Under the pieces are notes generated by a model. The model saw nothing but the letters and a program-made list of their open reading frames with translations, made no database searches and was not told the DNA's origin. A DNA stretch of 35,360 bases, taken from positions 12,735 through 48,094 of the forward strand of contig CARTDZ010000002.1 of the NCBI GenBank assembly GCA_949067325.1, written 5' to 3'. The position numbers and the translations under genes are program-made. This document shows positions 14,140 to 21,144 of this stretch, piece after piece (within the stretch, counting starts at the first letter, position 1; the number at the start of each line of letters is the position of its first letter). The stretch comes from an uncultured Eubacteriales bacterium. GTDB taxonomy: Bacteria; Bacillota; Clostridia; Christensenellales; UBA1242.

Positions 14140-15061
14140 ATTCACCCCATTGAGACACCGCTTCAACAAGTGCTGCACTTGCACTTGTTTTTTCTGCTGG
14201 CTCGATTGAGATAACCTTGCTCTCTTCTTTTTTGTCATCATTTACTGCAGGCATTTGCACTTCAGCTGAAACCTCCTCTTCTAAAGTAGGATTTTTGGCA
14301 GTTTGGTCATCGCTTTCATTTGACAAATCTTTTTCAGCTTCTGCTTCTTTCGAGCCATATTCTTCAGTCTTTGCGTCTTCTATCATTTCGCCTAAAGCAT
14401 CTTCACTATCGCTTTTGCCGTCAGAAATTTTTGTATCATCTTTTTCTTCTTTTATAGGTTTGCTTGCAGCTTTTTCACTGCTATCATCTCCGTCAGAGCC
14501 ACTTTCATCATCTGCGGAATTGTCTTCGTCTTTGTCTTCTTTTTTATCTTCTTTGATTTCAAATTCTTGCTTTTCGCCGCTCTCAATTTCAACTTCAAGC
14601 TTTTCTTGAGGTTGACCTTCAATTGTGGCGAGAAAATCATAAACTTCGTCAAGATTGCCATCAAGGTCAAGATAAAAACATCTGCCATCAAACCTGCCAT
14701 TGTTGCCGCGAATGATATTTATTCCACTTGAATTTTGTTGAACGTGAATAAGAAGTTGGTTAAAAGGCAAGCCACTTGCGTTCATCTTTTTACCATAATC
14801 AAACTTGACCCAATACCCTTCTTTAAAATCTTCCATCGTAAGTTTGTGAATAGCCACCGCAAAAGCTGGCATTTGTCTACTGCCAGAAATAGCCTCAACA
14901 AAAAGTTCGTCAAAACGAGCCTCCTCACTTTCACTCATAACAACTTGTTGACCATCATTAAAAAACTGCACCACATTCGCCTCACTGAAAACTTCTGGCA
15001 AGATGCCTGCCTGTGCCACAAACATAACAGGAACTGCCATCAACATAAAAAGAAATTTCAT
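14138..15061 (-). CDS. Secreted protein with a long acidic tail
   Basis: The 307-residue protein has an N-terminal signal peptide (MKFLFMLMAVPVMFVAQAG). A folded part of about 130 residues follows, with short strand-rich motifs such as 'GYWVKFDYGKK', 'FNQLLIHVQQNSSGINIIRGNNG' and 'GRCFYLDLDGN'. Residues about 150-290 are low-complexity and strongly acidic (many Glu, Asp, Ser, Lys), probably disordered. I recognise no family. An acidic tail could bind cations or span the wall; this is inference. GGAGGTG precedes the ATG. Its stop lies in the bidirectional terminator shared with the small ORF. Confidence 0.7.
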   Translation of the reverse strand: MKFLFMLMAVPVMFVAQAGILPEVFSEANVVQFFNDGQQVVMSESEEARFDELFVEAISGSRQMPAFAVAIHKLTMEDFKEGYWVKFDYGKKMNASGLPFNQLLIHVQQNSSGINIIRGNNGRFDGRCFYLDLDGNLDEVYDFLATIEGQPQEKLEVEIESGEKQEFEIKEDKKEDKDEDNSADDESGSDGDDSSEKAASKPIKEEKDDTKISDGKSDSEDALGEMIEDAKTEEYGSKEAEAEKDLSNESDDQTAKNPTLEEEVSAEVQMPAVNDDKKEESKVISIEPAEKTSASAALVEAVSQWGE

Positions 15062-15195
15062 TCCTCACCTCCATTTTACAAAATAGTGTGAGAAAATTCA
15101 AAATCTTTTATGCAAATGATATAAAAAGTTTTGTGAAAAACAAGACAAAATAATCTTGATAACAATCAAAAAAAGTCAGAACTAAATTCTGGCTT

Positions 15196-15456
15196 TTACC
15201 TTTTCTTTGTGAGACCTTTCAAAGTTTCAAAAATGATTGCTTTAACTTTCTCACTTTCGTCAAGATCTTCAATCATAAACATTGGCTTGGCACCTTTGTA
15301 AGGAATTTCTGCACAAAGCCCAAACTTTTTGTTGGTTTCAGCTATTTTTATAAGCACACGTCCATCATAAATGCCGCCAAGCAATTCACCTTTGTAGTAA
15401 AGTAAATATTCACCCATCATAGGTCGACAGGTGACCTCACCCAGCGCCATTGTCAA
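15196..15456 (-). pseudogene. TfoX N-terminal-domain protein, 5'-truncated
   Basis: The frame encodes most of a TfoX N-terminal domain: 'GEVTCRPMMGEYLLYYKGELLGGIYDGRVLIK' and 'YKGAKPMFMIEDLDESEKVKAIIFETLKGL'. The normal beginning, with an initiator Met about 15 residues before the domain, is missing. The frame continues upstream as 'FWLGDYVVEAL' to a TGA with no ATG. Only a TTG at 15456 or ATG at 15450, neither with a ribosome site, could start it. TfoX_N proteins are small regulators or stand-alone domains of uncertain role. Most likely a gene truncated by recombination or a frameshift. Confidence 0.6.
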
Positions 15457-15512
15457 AGCTTCAACAACATAATCTCCAAGCCAAAATCATCTGCATTAAT
15501 AATTAGTTTCAT
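15453..15512 (-). pseudogene. Start of a YdjC/ChbG-like deacetylase gene fused into the tfoX remnant
   Basis: The 19-codon frame begins 'MKLIINADDFGL', the hallmark start of YdjC/ChbG carbohydrate deacetylases, where the Asp pair binds metal. It has GGAGG before the ATG. It then runs out of frame into tfoX-like coding sequence and stops. This looks like a deletion junction joining two genes. Confidence 0.5.
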
Positions 15513-15650
15513 AACCCTCCATTTTTATTTTCAAAGAAAGACACCAAATCTCCAATTTCTTCAAAATGTCCTACTCTTCTTTTATTACGACTCTGCATCC
15601 AGTGCCAAAATCAATCTAACACCACTGCATACGGCATGCATTTATCTGTC
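15510..15650 (-). other. Apparently degenerate coding remnant
   Basis: A short frame (MQSRNKRRVGHFEEIGDLV, running to '...FFENKNGGL') ends with a TGA overlapping the ATG at 15512, as in coupled genes. Its upstream part is broken by stops. I cannot identify it; it may be the tail of a decayed gene. Confidence 0.3.
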
Positions 15651-15651
15651 T

Positions 15652-15708
15652 AAAAAAAGACTTTTTATACAATATAGTTGAATCAACTGACAACAAAGTC
15701 TTTTTTTT
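15652..15708. terminator. Bidirectional hairpin terminator
   Basis: A 13-bp perfect stem (15652-15664 with 15695-15707: AAAAAAAGACTTT and its complement) encloses a smaller AGTTG/CAACT hairpin. T-runs lie on both sides. It probably ends the tRNA-Leu / NIF3-like unit. Confidence 0.65.
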
Positions 15709-15720
15709 GATTTTTTTGTT

Positions 15721-15812
15721 TTGATTTTGCGACGGCAATTTTTTGATTAAAAAATCAAAATAATCAAAAATAATCAAACTTTGATTTCGCGATCGCACTT
15801 TTGATTTTGCGA
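15721..15812. repeat. Three copies of TTGATTTYGCGA in an AT-rich stretch
   Basis: Copies start at 15721, 15781 and 15801. They are interspersed with self-complementary AATCAAAA/TTTTGATT tracts and one GCGATCGC palindrome. There is no gene here. Confidence 0.5.
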
Positions 15813-15815
15813 TAA

Positions 15816-16154
15816 TCAAAAATCGCCTTCATCCAACAAAGGATAAATGTCGATTGCGGGTTCTTCATATGGGTGAACTTCTCGAAGTTTCTTAATTACT
15901 TGTTTAACATTTTTGACATCACAAATAAATTCTAATTTTTCCTCTTCAACAAATTCTAATTTATTTTTTATTCCTAAATATGGATTTGCTTTTTCATTTG
16001 GTCTAAAAGTCCCAATACTTTTTACAGATGAAGTGCAATAATCATAATCTCCAATCACTCCAGCTCCTGCACTACATACAGCATCTCTAACTCTTTCAAC
16101 ATCTTCAACTGGAATTGTAACAAAGATTTTCACCTTTTTTATTTCAAAATTCAT
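15816..16154 (-). CDS. NIF3/YqfO insert-like (CutA-fold) stand-alone protein
   Basis: The 112-residue protein matches the CutA-like insert domain of Firmicutes YqfO (NIF3 family), but alone: 'KIFVTIPVEDVERVRDAVCSAGAGVIGDYDYCTSSVKSIGTFRPNEKANPYLG', then 'KLEFVEEEKLEFIC', and finally 'VHPYEEPAIDIYPL'. The PII/CutA-like fold usually trimerises; the function of stand-alone copies is unknown. It begins 38 bp after tRNA-Leu on the same strand and is probably cotranscribed with it. Its stop lies beside short repeats. Confidence 0.8.
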   Translation of the reverse strand: MNFEIKKVKIFVTIPVEDVERVRDAVCSAGAGVIGDYDYCTSSVKSIGTFRPNEKANPYLGIKNKLEFVEEEKLEFICDVKNVKQVIKKLREVHPYEEPAIDIYPLLDEGDF

Positions 16155-16192
16155 ACTTACCTCTTCAAAAAAGACTTTTTGTTTAGTATATT

Positions 16193-16274
16193 TGGTGCGG
16201 ATAACAGGAGTTGAACCTGCACCCTTTCGGACTGGAACCTAAATCCAGCGTGTCTGCCATTCCACCATATCCGC
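16193..16274 (-). tRNA. tRNA-Leu (anticodon TAG)
   Basis: The minus strand folds as a class II tRNA. Acceptor GCGGATA pairs with TATCCGC, the anticodon stem CTGGA/TCCAG encloses TTTAGGT, and there is a short variable arm. The T arm is GCAGG/CCTGT-like with TTCAACT, and discriminator A with encoded CCA ends it. Anticodon TAG reads CUN leucine codons. Confidence 0.92.
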
Positions 16275-16286
16275 ACATTCATTTGA

Positions 16287-16326
16287 AGCATTTTTTGTGA
16301 GTGTCTAAACGACAAATGCTTCTTTT
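16287..16326 (-). other. Inverted repeat in the tRNA-Leu leader
   Basis: GAAGCATT and its complement AATGCTTC flank about 23 nt just upstream of tRNA-Leu, within the predicted precursor. On the plus strand it is followed by a T-run and could also act as a terminator. Confidence 0.45.
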
Positions 16327-16328
16327 TT

Positions 16329-16357
16329 ATTTTAAAGCATTTTGAGGTGTTTGTCAA
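16329..16357 (-). promoter_or_regulatory. Promoter of tRNA-Leu
   Basis: On the minus strand TTGACA (16357-16352), 17 bp, TAAAAT (16334-16329). The predicted start is near 16322. Confidence 0.75.
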
Positions 16358-16381
16358 TAGAATTTTGACACTTGCGATTTC

Positions 16382-16410
16382 TTGCTTTGTTTTTTAAAAT
16401 GTGATATAAT
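16382..16410 (+). promoter_or_regulatory. Promoter of the two-TM protein gene
   Basis: TTGCTT (16382-16387), 17 bp, TATAAT (16405-16410). It is divergent from the tRNA-Leu promoter. Confidence 0.65.
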
Positions 16411-16434
16411 ATTTTTAATACAAAAGGAAAAAAC

Positions 16435-16905
16435 ATGACAAATCTATCAAACAATTCAAAGGACAATAAAAAATCTCTAAACTTGATTGGCAGCCTTCTT
16501 TTGTGTATCGGCTTTTTGTGTTTTGTCTGTTTTTTTGTTTGGGTGGTCATCAAAGGCACTTCTGTTGATGCGACGCGCTGGCAAAGGTTGTTGCCAATGA
16601 TACTTATGCTGATTTCACTTTTACCAATCATTGCTGGACTTGCGCTGATTATTATTGCCAGCAGAGGTGAAAAATTGCAAAAGATTGAAGGTGAAAGCCG
16701 TTATGAACGTAAACAAAAAAAAGCGGCAGCAAAACTTTATAAAAAACCCAAGAAGGATAGAGACCCAAGACTTGGTGAAATCGCTTATTGGCGAATAGAA
16801 GAAGAAAAGCCTACTAAAGAAGAAAAGCCTACTAAAGCCACCAACGCTTTTGATATTGAAGAAATTTCACTAAATCAGCCAGTTGACAAAATAGAAAAAG
16901 ATTAA
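16435..16905 (+). CDS. Two-transmembrane protein of unknown function
   Basis: The 156-residue protein has two adjacent membrane helices, about residues 16-40 ('LIGSLLLCIGFLCFVCFFVWVV') and 53-76 ('LPMILMLISLLPIIAGLALIII'). A charged cytoplasmic tail rich in Lys and Glu follows. The tail contains a perfect 18-bp tandem duplication (16801-16836) that encodes EEKPTK twice. I recognise no family. AAAGGAA lies before the ATG, and a terminator follows at once. Confidence 0.65.
   Translation: MTNLSNNSKDNKKSLNLIGSLLLCIGFLCFVCFFVWVVIKGTSVDATRWQRLLPMILMLISLLPIIAGLALIIIASRGEKLQKIEGESRYERKQKKAAAKLYKKPKKDRDPRLGEIAYWRIEEEKPTKEEKPTKATNAFDIEEISLNQPVDKIEKD
16801..16836 (+). repeat. Perfect 18-bp tandem repeat in the coding region
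   Basis: GAAGAAAAGCCTACTAAA occurs twice head to tail. It encodes a duplicated EEKPTK in the tail of the two-TM protein and is in frame, so copy-number changes would keep the frame. Confidence 0.9.
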
Positions 16906-16926
16906 GCTTTGTGCTTAATCTTTTTT
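16896..16926. terminator. Terminator between the two-TM and PIN-domain genes
   Basis: AAAAGATTAAGC (16896-16907) pairs with GCTTAATCTTTT (16913-16924), followed by T. The symmetric A/T flanks allow use by both converging genes. Confidence 0.85.
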
Positions 16927-16955
16927 GCATAACCCCGCTTTATCGTAATGTCATT

Positions 16956-17780
16956 TTATCTATCTAAGTTTGAGTTGTTGGTTGCACAATATTGTTGAGT
17001 TATATCTGACAATTCTTTAATCTCGCTGCACTTTTTCACTTTTGGGTGAACATTGACTTGAAGAAATAATATTTCTTTTTCATCTTCAAATTTTTCAAGG
17101 CGAGGCAGTGCGATGGCCTGAGGTATGGCTACTTGATAAGCATTTCTATAAATGTGCCCGCTCAGGGCATTTATGCTGCTTACCTTTTTAGCTCTTCTCC
17201 AAAAGTTTGGCATTTCCGCCAATTCTTGTTTGCATAAGCCTTGTTTGCTTTTTTGACTTACCTTTATTAATTGGTCTTCATAATAAACAAAATGCTTTGC
17301 GTTGTTTGTGATAAGATTTACGCCCAACAGGCTTGCTTCAGCCATCACTAGCGCATCTTTGTCAGGAACTATAGTTTTTTGTGCGTGACTAAAGTGGCTT
17401 TTCATTGGTGCCAGCCCACCACTATCTTTTTGGCAGTATTGTTGAGCAAGTTTGAAAACTCTGTTGCGATACCCCTCTCTATCCTCTTTAGACAAGTCAG
17501 GCGTAAAGCAATATTCGCATAAAAATCTTATATAATTTTGACTTTTAGGACACTCTTGAAGTGGCGTTCGCGTAACAACAGGTTTCAAAATGCCACTTTT
17601 GATAAGCTCATGCAAAGTTTTTACACCTCTGGAAATTTTCTTGTCTGCATCAACTTCTTCACCATTTTCTAAACTGATGAGATAGCGTTCAAAATTAACC
17701 ACCATACTTAGTGCATCTGTATCTAAAGCAATATAAATAGGCTCTGTTTGTTGTGATCGTTTGGTTTGTTTTTTACTCAA
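16956..17780 (-). CDS. PIN-domain protein
   Basis: The 274-residue protein begins with a PIN fold (about residues 14-180). A strand ends in 'IYIALDTDALSM', with the acidic residues Asp20/Asp22. Near residue 150 lies 'PDKDALVMAEASLLGVNLITNNAKHF', the classic metal-binding Asp and TxN end of PIN nucleases. The remaining ~90 residues are not recognised. PIN enzymes are Mg-dependent RNases, often toxins; no antitoxin gene is adjacent. I chose a TTG start at 17780, because AAAGGAG lies six bases upstream and a promoter (17800-17828) precedes it. The longer frame from 17864 would start inside or upstream of that promoter. Confidence 0.7.
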   Translation of the reverse strand: MSKKQTKRSQQTEPIYIALDTDALSMVVNFERYLISLENGEEVDADKKISRGVKTLHELIKSGILKPVVTRTPLQECPKSQNYIRFLCEYCFTPDLSKEDREGYRNRVFKLAQQYCQKDSGGLAPMKSHFSHAQKTIVPDKDALVMAEASLLGVNLITNNAKHFVYYEDQLIKVSQKSKQGLCKQELAEMPNFWRRAKKVSSINALSGHIYRNAYQVAIPQAIALPRLEKFEDEKEILFLQVNVHPKVKKCSEIKELSDITQQYCATNNSNLDR

Positions 17781-17799
17781 TATTTGCTCCTTTTTCTTA

Positions 17800-17828
17800 A
17801 TATTAACATCTTTGTGATGAAAAATCAA
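17800..17828 (-). promoter_or_regulatory. Promoter of the PIN-domain gene
   Basis: On the minus strand TTGATT (17828-17823), 17 bp, TAATAT (17805-17800). It supports the TTG start at 17780. Confidence 0.5.
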
Positions 17829-17900
17829 CCCTCTTTTTACAAAAAAAAGCATAAAATGTAACAAAAAAAATCAAAAAGACTTTTATATGATTTTATATTT

Positions 17901-17909
17901 TGTTATAAT
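17901..17909 (+). promoter_or_regulatory. Extended -10 promoter of tRNA-Ser
   Basis: TGTTATAAT (TG-N-TATAAT) ends 29 bp before the tRNA. No good -35 box is present, as is common with an extended -10. Confidence 0.65.
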
Positions 17910-17938
17910 GTATTTGCAAAAGTTAAACATAAACATTT

Positions 17939-18028
17939 GTAGAGATGGTCGAGTGGTTTAAGGCACACGCTTGGAAAGCGTGCGAGGTATAACAGCCTCC
18001 GCAGGTTCAAATCCTGTTCTCTACGCCA
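17939..18028 (+). tRNA. tRNA-Ser (anticodon GGA)
   Basis: Class II tRNA of 90 nt. Acceptor GTAGAGA pairs with TCTCTAC. The anticodon loop TTGGAAA lies in the stem ACGCT/AGCGT. A long variable arm is present, the T loop is TTCAAAT, the discriminator is G and CCA is encoded. Confidence 0.95.
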
Positions 18029-18169
18029 ACATATAAATTTAATATGGTTTTTATTTTAGTTTTGTTTTTAAAAGTTTCTTAATAAGCTTTTAAGCTTTGC
18101 TACAACATTCGCGCGAAAATTTGTCGTTTAACAAATCAAACACACTTAAAAAATGATTAATTTTTATAA

Positions 18170-18198
18170 AAAAAGGCTTTGCTTAAACAAAGTCTTCC
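18170..18198 (-). terminator. Terminator of the acidic protein gene
   Basis: The stem pairs AAGGCTTTG with CAAAGTCTT (one G-T pair) around a 6-nt loop. On the minus strand a run of T follows. It lies 24 bp after the stop at 18222. Confidence 0.7.
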
Positions 18199-18221
18199 TT
18201 TATTTTATATTCAGAAGTTTA

Positions 18222-18623
18222 TTATATGTTTTGCTCACCTTTTTCGATTGAAGTTTCCATTTTTTGTTCCAATATTGATCTACATCTTTGGAGTAAAAGT
18301 TCTTCTTTTTCCCAAGGATCTATTTCCTCATCTAAAATCCCCTCCCCATTTTCAGCGTCGTCATCTTGTTCGTCTTCTGATTGATCTTCTCTTGATGATA
18401 TAGTTATACTATCTCTATATTCTCTGTAGGCATCTACATTTCTTCTATGTTCTTCGTTGTCCGCCTCTTCCATATCTTCTTCATAAAAATATCGTTCGTC
18501 CTCCAAATCGCGTTCGCTTTCGCGACCCTCGAAAAAGCTATCGCATTCAGGATCGGCAACACCTACAATGCCAATAATGCCCTCGCTGTACATATCAAAT
18601 TTGTTATCTTTTGACTTTTCCAT
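18222..18623 (-). CDS. Highly acidic protein of unknown function
   Basis: The 133-residue protein is dominated by Glu and Asp, especially residues 35-110, with a short less charged stretch 'GIIGIVGVADPE' near the N-terminus. It has no signal peptide or membrane helix and is probably partly disordered. I recognise no family. The gene is real by its signals: a perfect promoter, AGGAGG before the ATG, and a terminator. A role as a nucleic-acid mimic or a chaperone-like acidic protein is only conceivable from composition. Confidence 0.65.
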   Translation of the reverse strand: MEKSKDNKFDMYSEGIIGIVGVADPECDSFFEGRESERDLEDERYFYEEDMEEADNEEHRRNVDAYREYRDSITISSREDQSEDEQDDDAENGEGILDEEIDPWEKEELLLQRCRSILEQKMETSIEKGEQNI

Positions 18624-18645
18624 AAAATTAAATCCTCCTAGTCAT

Positions 18646-18674
18646 ATCATATCGCGTTTTATAGCGTTTGTCAA
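18646..18674 (-). promoter_or_regulatory. Promoter of the acidic protein gene
   Basis: On the minus strand TTGACA (18674-18669), 17 bp, TATGAT (18651-18646). The predicted leader is about 16 nt and carries AGGAGG. Confidence 0.8.
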
Positions 18675-18820
18675 TACAAAATTTCAACTTTTTTTATAAA
18701 TTTTTATTGTTTTTATCCTCCAATTTTTACATTCTTGACGACAACTGCCCTTTGGCGTTATAATCAAAACATAAACAATAAAAACTTTCAAAAACAAGAT
18801 AAAAAAATAAAAGTTCCAAT

Positions 18821-18845
18821 AAAAAAACCGAAATCCTTCGGCCTT
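18821..18845 (-). terminator. Terminator of the membrane-anchored protein gene
   Basis: On the minus strand CCGAA (18841-18837) pairs with TTCGG (18832-18828), followed by seven T. It lies just after the stop at 18850. Confidence 0.65.
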
Positions 18846-18849
18846 TTAT

Positions 18850-19686
18850 TTACTTTTTTGTTACTTTATTTTCATATTTGTCTAAAGCAGCAATATCTTC
18901 CACTCTCATCAAGTGAGCTTTTGTCTTCAAAACGCGTTCCTCAATTGATAAATTTATCTGATAAACATTACACTTTACTTTTGTTATGATTTCATAACCA
19001 TGTCGAGCATAATCATCAGGCATTTCTTCTTGTCTAAAATCAACATCTTCAAGAGGCAACGTACCATCATAATCAACTTCATGTGTATTTATTTTTTCTA
19101 CATTTAGCGTCACATTTTTATAATTGGCAACTTCAATGTTAAAGATATTGTTCAACTCAATACACACAACTTTTTCAGTTAAAAAGAACAATAAAAACCC
19201 TTCTAACAAATAGCCTTCCAAAAGTCCAAAAATTGGCGAAACTTCTCTGGACAACTCCTTACGAGGCACGCTTTGATGAGCCAGAGTTAAGACTTTTGTC
19301 ATCTGGCAATCTTTTTGCGTAAAGCTATTTTCACCCGCTTCTAAGAAGATTGTGCCCGTTTCGCTTAGTTTAGACAAATCATTCTCACCTTTCATCATTG
19401 CCTTTAGGTGAACAAAGTTTGCTTCAACCGATTTGATTATCTTAATGTTGTTTAAAACATCTTCCTCACTTAAGCCATTTTTTGCTTCAAACGCAATTTC
19501 GTATTTTTGAACCTCTTTCTTTTTCAGACCTGTTTTTCTCGTTGCTTTCTTTACCAATTGATTGTAGCGCGACAACAAAATAGTGTTCATAATAAACTCT
19601 GAACTATTTTTTCTAGCGTTAAAAATCGCAAAGCACAACAATGCAGCCAAAATGACAACCGCAATTGCAACAAAAATGTAAAGCAT
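18850..19686 (-). CDS. Membrane-anchored protein of unknown function
   Basis: The 278-residue protein has one N-terminal membrane helix (residues 2-22, 'LYIFVAIAVVILAALLCFAIF'), followed by a Lys-rich segment, so the rest is probably cytoplasmic. Residues 70-100 look helical. The remainder alternates strands and helices, with one hydrophobic stretch 'LLEGYLLEGFLLFFLTEKVVCIEL' near residue 160 that may be a buried strand pair rather than a second membrane segment. I recognise no family. AAGGAG lies before the ATG. The gene stands alone. Confidence 0.65.
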   Translation of the reverse strand: MLYIFVAIAVVILAALLCFAIFNARKNSSEFIMNTILLSRYNQLVKKATRKTGLKKKEVQKYEIAFEAKNGLSEEDVLNNIKIIKSVEANFVHLKAMMKGENDLSKLSETGTIFLEAGENSFTQKDCQMTKVLTLAHQSVPRKELSREVSPIFGLLEGYLLEGFLLFFLTEKVVCIELNNIFNIEVANYKNVTLNVEKINTHEVDYDGTLPLEDVDFRQEEMPDDYARHGYEIITKVKCNVYQINLSIEERVLKTKAHLMRVEDIAALDKYENKVTKK

Positions 19687-19800
19687 AAAAATCTCCTTAA
19701 TATTTCAATATTATATGCTTAAATCTTTATTATAAATATGTAAAACAGCTTTCATTATAATTTAAAGTTTTACAAGTTTTGTTATAATTTTCAGATATTT

Positions 19801-20340
19801 TTAAAATTCTTCGTTCAATATTTCAAAATAAGCCTTTGGGTGAGCGCAGACTGGACAAGCTGCAGGAGCTTCCTTTCCTACATAAACATGGCCACAATTT
19901 CTGCAAATCCACATCTTCTTCTCAGATTTTTTGAATACTTTGCCTTTTTTAACAAGTTCTGCAATTCGAGCGTATCTTTCTTCATGTCTTTTTTCAATAG
20001 CTGCCACAGCCTCAAATTTGTATGCAAGATCTTTAAAGCCTTCTTTCTTAGCTTCATTTGCCATTCTAACATACATATCAACCCATTCGCCATGCTCGCC
20101 AGCTGCTGCTGCCAAAAGATTGTCAAGAGTTGAAGGCACATCTCCACCATTTAATGCCTTAAACCAAAGCTTAGCGTGTTCTTTTTCATTGTTTGCGGTT
20201 TCTTCAAATATTTCGGCTATTTGTTCATAACCTTCCTTTCTGGCCTTTGAAGCGAAATAAGTATATTTATTTCTTGCTTGGCTTTCGCCAGCAAAAGCCT
20301 CCATTAAATTTTGTTCTGTTTTGCTTCCTTTAAATTCCAT
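19801..20340 (-). CDS. rbr: Rubrerythrin
   Basis: The 179-residue protein has an N-terminal ferritin-like four-helix domain with the diiron ligands, including 'AFAGESQARNKYTYFA', 'ETANNEKEHAKLW' and 'EAVAAIEKRHEERY'. A C-terminal rubredoxin-like domain follows, with Cys pairs in 'WICRNCGHVYVG' and 'CPVCAHPKAYF' binding one iron. It reduces hydrogen peroxide in anaerobes and fits the pfl-based anaerobic metabolism seen here. AAAGGAGGT precedes the ATG, and the promoter lies at 20361-20389. Length is normal. Confidence 0.96.
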   Translation of the reverse strand: MEFKGSKTEQNLMEAFAGESQARNKYTYFASKARKEGYEQIAEIFEETANNEKEHAKLWFKALNGGDVPSTLDNLLAAAAGEHGEWVDMYVRMANEAKKEGFKDLAYKFEAVAAIEKRHEERYARIAELVKKGKVFKKSEKKMWICRNCGHVYVGKEAPAACPVCAHPKAYFEILNEEF

Positions 20341-20360
20341 ATTCTTTTACCTCCTTTTTC

Positions 20361-20389
20361 ATTATACCATAACTAAAAAAATAAGCCAA
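20361..20389 (-). promoter_or_regulatory. Promoter of rubrerythrin
   Basis: On the minus strand TTGGCT (20389-20384), 17 bp, TATAAT (20366-20361) with an extended TGG. AAAGGAGGT follows. Confidence 0.7.
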
Positions 20390-20891
20390 ACATTTTTATA
20401 TAAAAATTATTGTTATGTTTATATAACAATGATACGCAAGATTATTTTATTTATTTATAGTTCATTTGCTTTTTTAGCTAATTTGTATAATAAGGTTAAG
20501 TTTTTATGCTGCCAGCCAAGATGTATTATATATATTTACGCTTTTGTTTATATTCCTCATGCTCGCTTTTTATTATCACTATTCAAATGCTTATTGTAAC
20601 TATTTGAAACTTTGGATCTGCTTTTTTTTGATAATGATATTAAGACACAGGACGAGTAAAAAAACCACTAAAAAACAATATATAGTCTTTATGATATTTT
20701 TTAGGTCTGTTTTGTTTTAAACTTTACAACTGCAATAATTTATACAGCTAAAGTAGTAGAAACTTGTTACATCTAAGTTGTATATATTTTTATTGTTTGA
20801 TGCTTCACATAAACCATAAGAGGTTGTATATGAAAAAAGCTTTTATAGGTAAAACCAACAAATTAGACTTATCAAACTTAAAGCTCCTCTA
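20390..20891. other. AT-rich intergenic region before the parS sites
   Basis: No convincing gene is seen here except the possible micro-ORF at 20830. A 7-bp inverted repeat (TTGTTAT...ATAACAA, near 20410-20430) is the only other clear structure. Confidence 0.5.
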
Positions 20892-20916
20892 TGTTTCACG
20901 TGAAACATTATTATAG
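20830..20916 (+). CDS. Possible 28-residue micro-ORF spanning a parS site
   Basis: ATG at 20830 has AAGAGG six bases upstream and reads 'MKKAFIGKTNKLDLSNLKLL' then 'YVSRETLL'. Its last third is the parS sequence itself. The ribosome site is good, but no clear promoter or terminator is seen. It may be chance. Confidence 0.25.
   Translation: MKKAFIGKTNKLDLSNLKLLYVSRETLL
20892..20907. other. parS site 1
   Basis: TGTTTCACGTGAAACA is the perfect 16-bp palindromic ParB-binding site of Firmicutes. It lies about 240 bp beyond the parB stop and nucleates ParB loading for origin segregation. Confidence 0.96.
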
Positions 20917-20994
20917 TTTTTGCCAGAACTGTTGAAATGAAAATCCTTCAATGTATTTAAAAGCTACTTTTCAAAAACACCTCTTTAAAGCAAA

Positions 20995-21010
20995 TGTTTC
21001 ACGTGAAACA
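20995..21010. other. parS site 2
   Basis: A second perfect TGTTTCACGTGAAACA, 103 bp from the first. Paired parS sites near parAB are common close to the origin. Confidence 0.96.
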
Positions 21011-21112
21011 ATGAAAATAGAGAAAAATTGCATGAGGATATATTCGTCAAAACGGGTTGAAATTGATTACAACTCATTTTAGGATAAATTTGGCCAGTGC
21101 AAGCCAAAATCA

Positions 21113-21140
21113 ACAAAAAAATTGAGGCATAAGCCTCAAT
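21113..21140 (-). terminator. Terminator of the parAB operon
   Basis: ATTGAGGC (21121-21128) and GCCTCAAT (21133-21140) pair around ATAA. On the minus strand T-rich sequence follows (21120-21113). Confidence 0.8.
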
Positions 21141-21144
21141 TTTC

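Noticed and set aside
14217..14609. Plus-strand Ser-rich reading frame
   Set aside because: It is antisense to the acidic secreted protein; GAA/GAT-rich codons give a Ser/Phe-rich complement. It has no promoter or ribosome site.
15721..15812. CRISPR-like repeats
   Set aside because: Repeats are only 12 bp, unevenly spaced (60 and 20 bp), with no cas genes.
17781..17864. Longer N-terminus for the PIN protein
   Set aside because: The promoter and ribosome site lie between the longer start and the TTG at 17780, and the extra residues lack any domain feature.
20408..20432. Inverted repeat TTGTTAT...ATAACAA as a terminator
   Set aside because: It has no T-run in the needed place and no gene ends next to it; it may be chance in AT-rich DNA.
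20321..20599. Plus-strand frame of 92 residues after rubrerythrin
   Set aside because: It starts within rubrerythrin, is low-complexity, and has no ribosome site.
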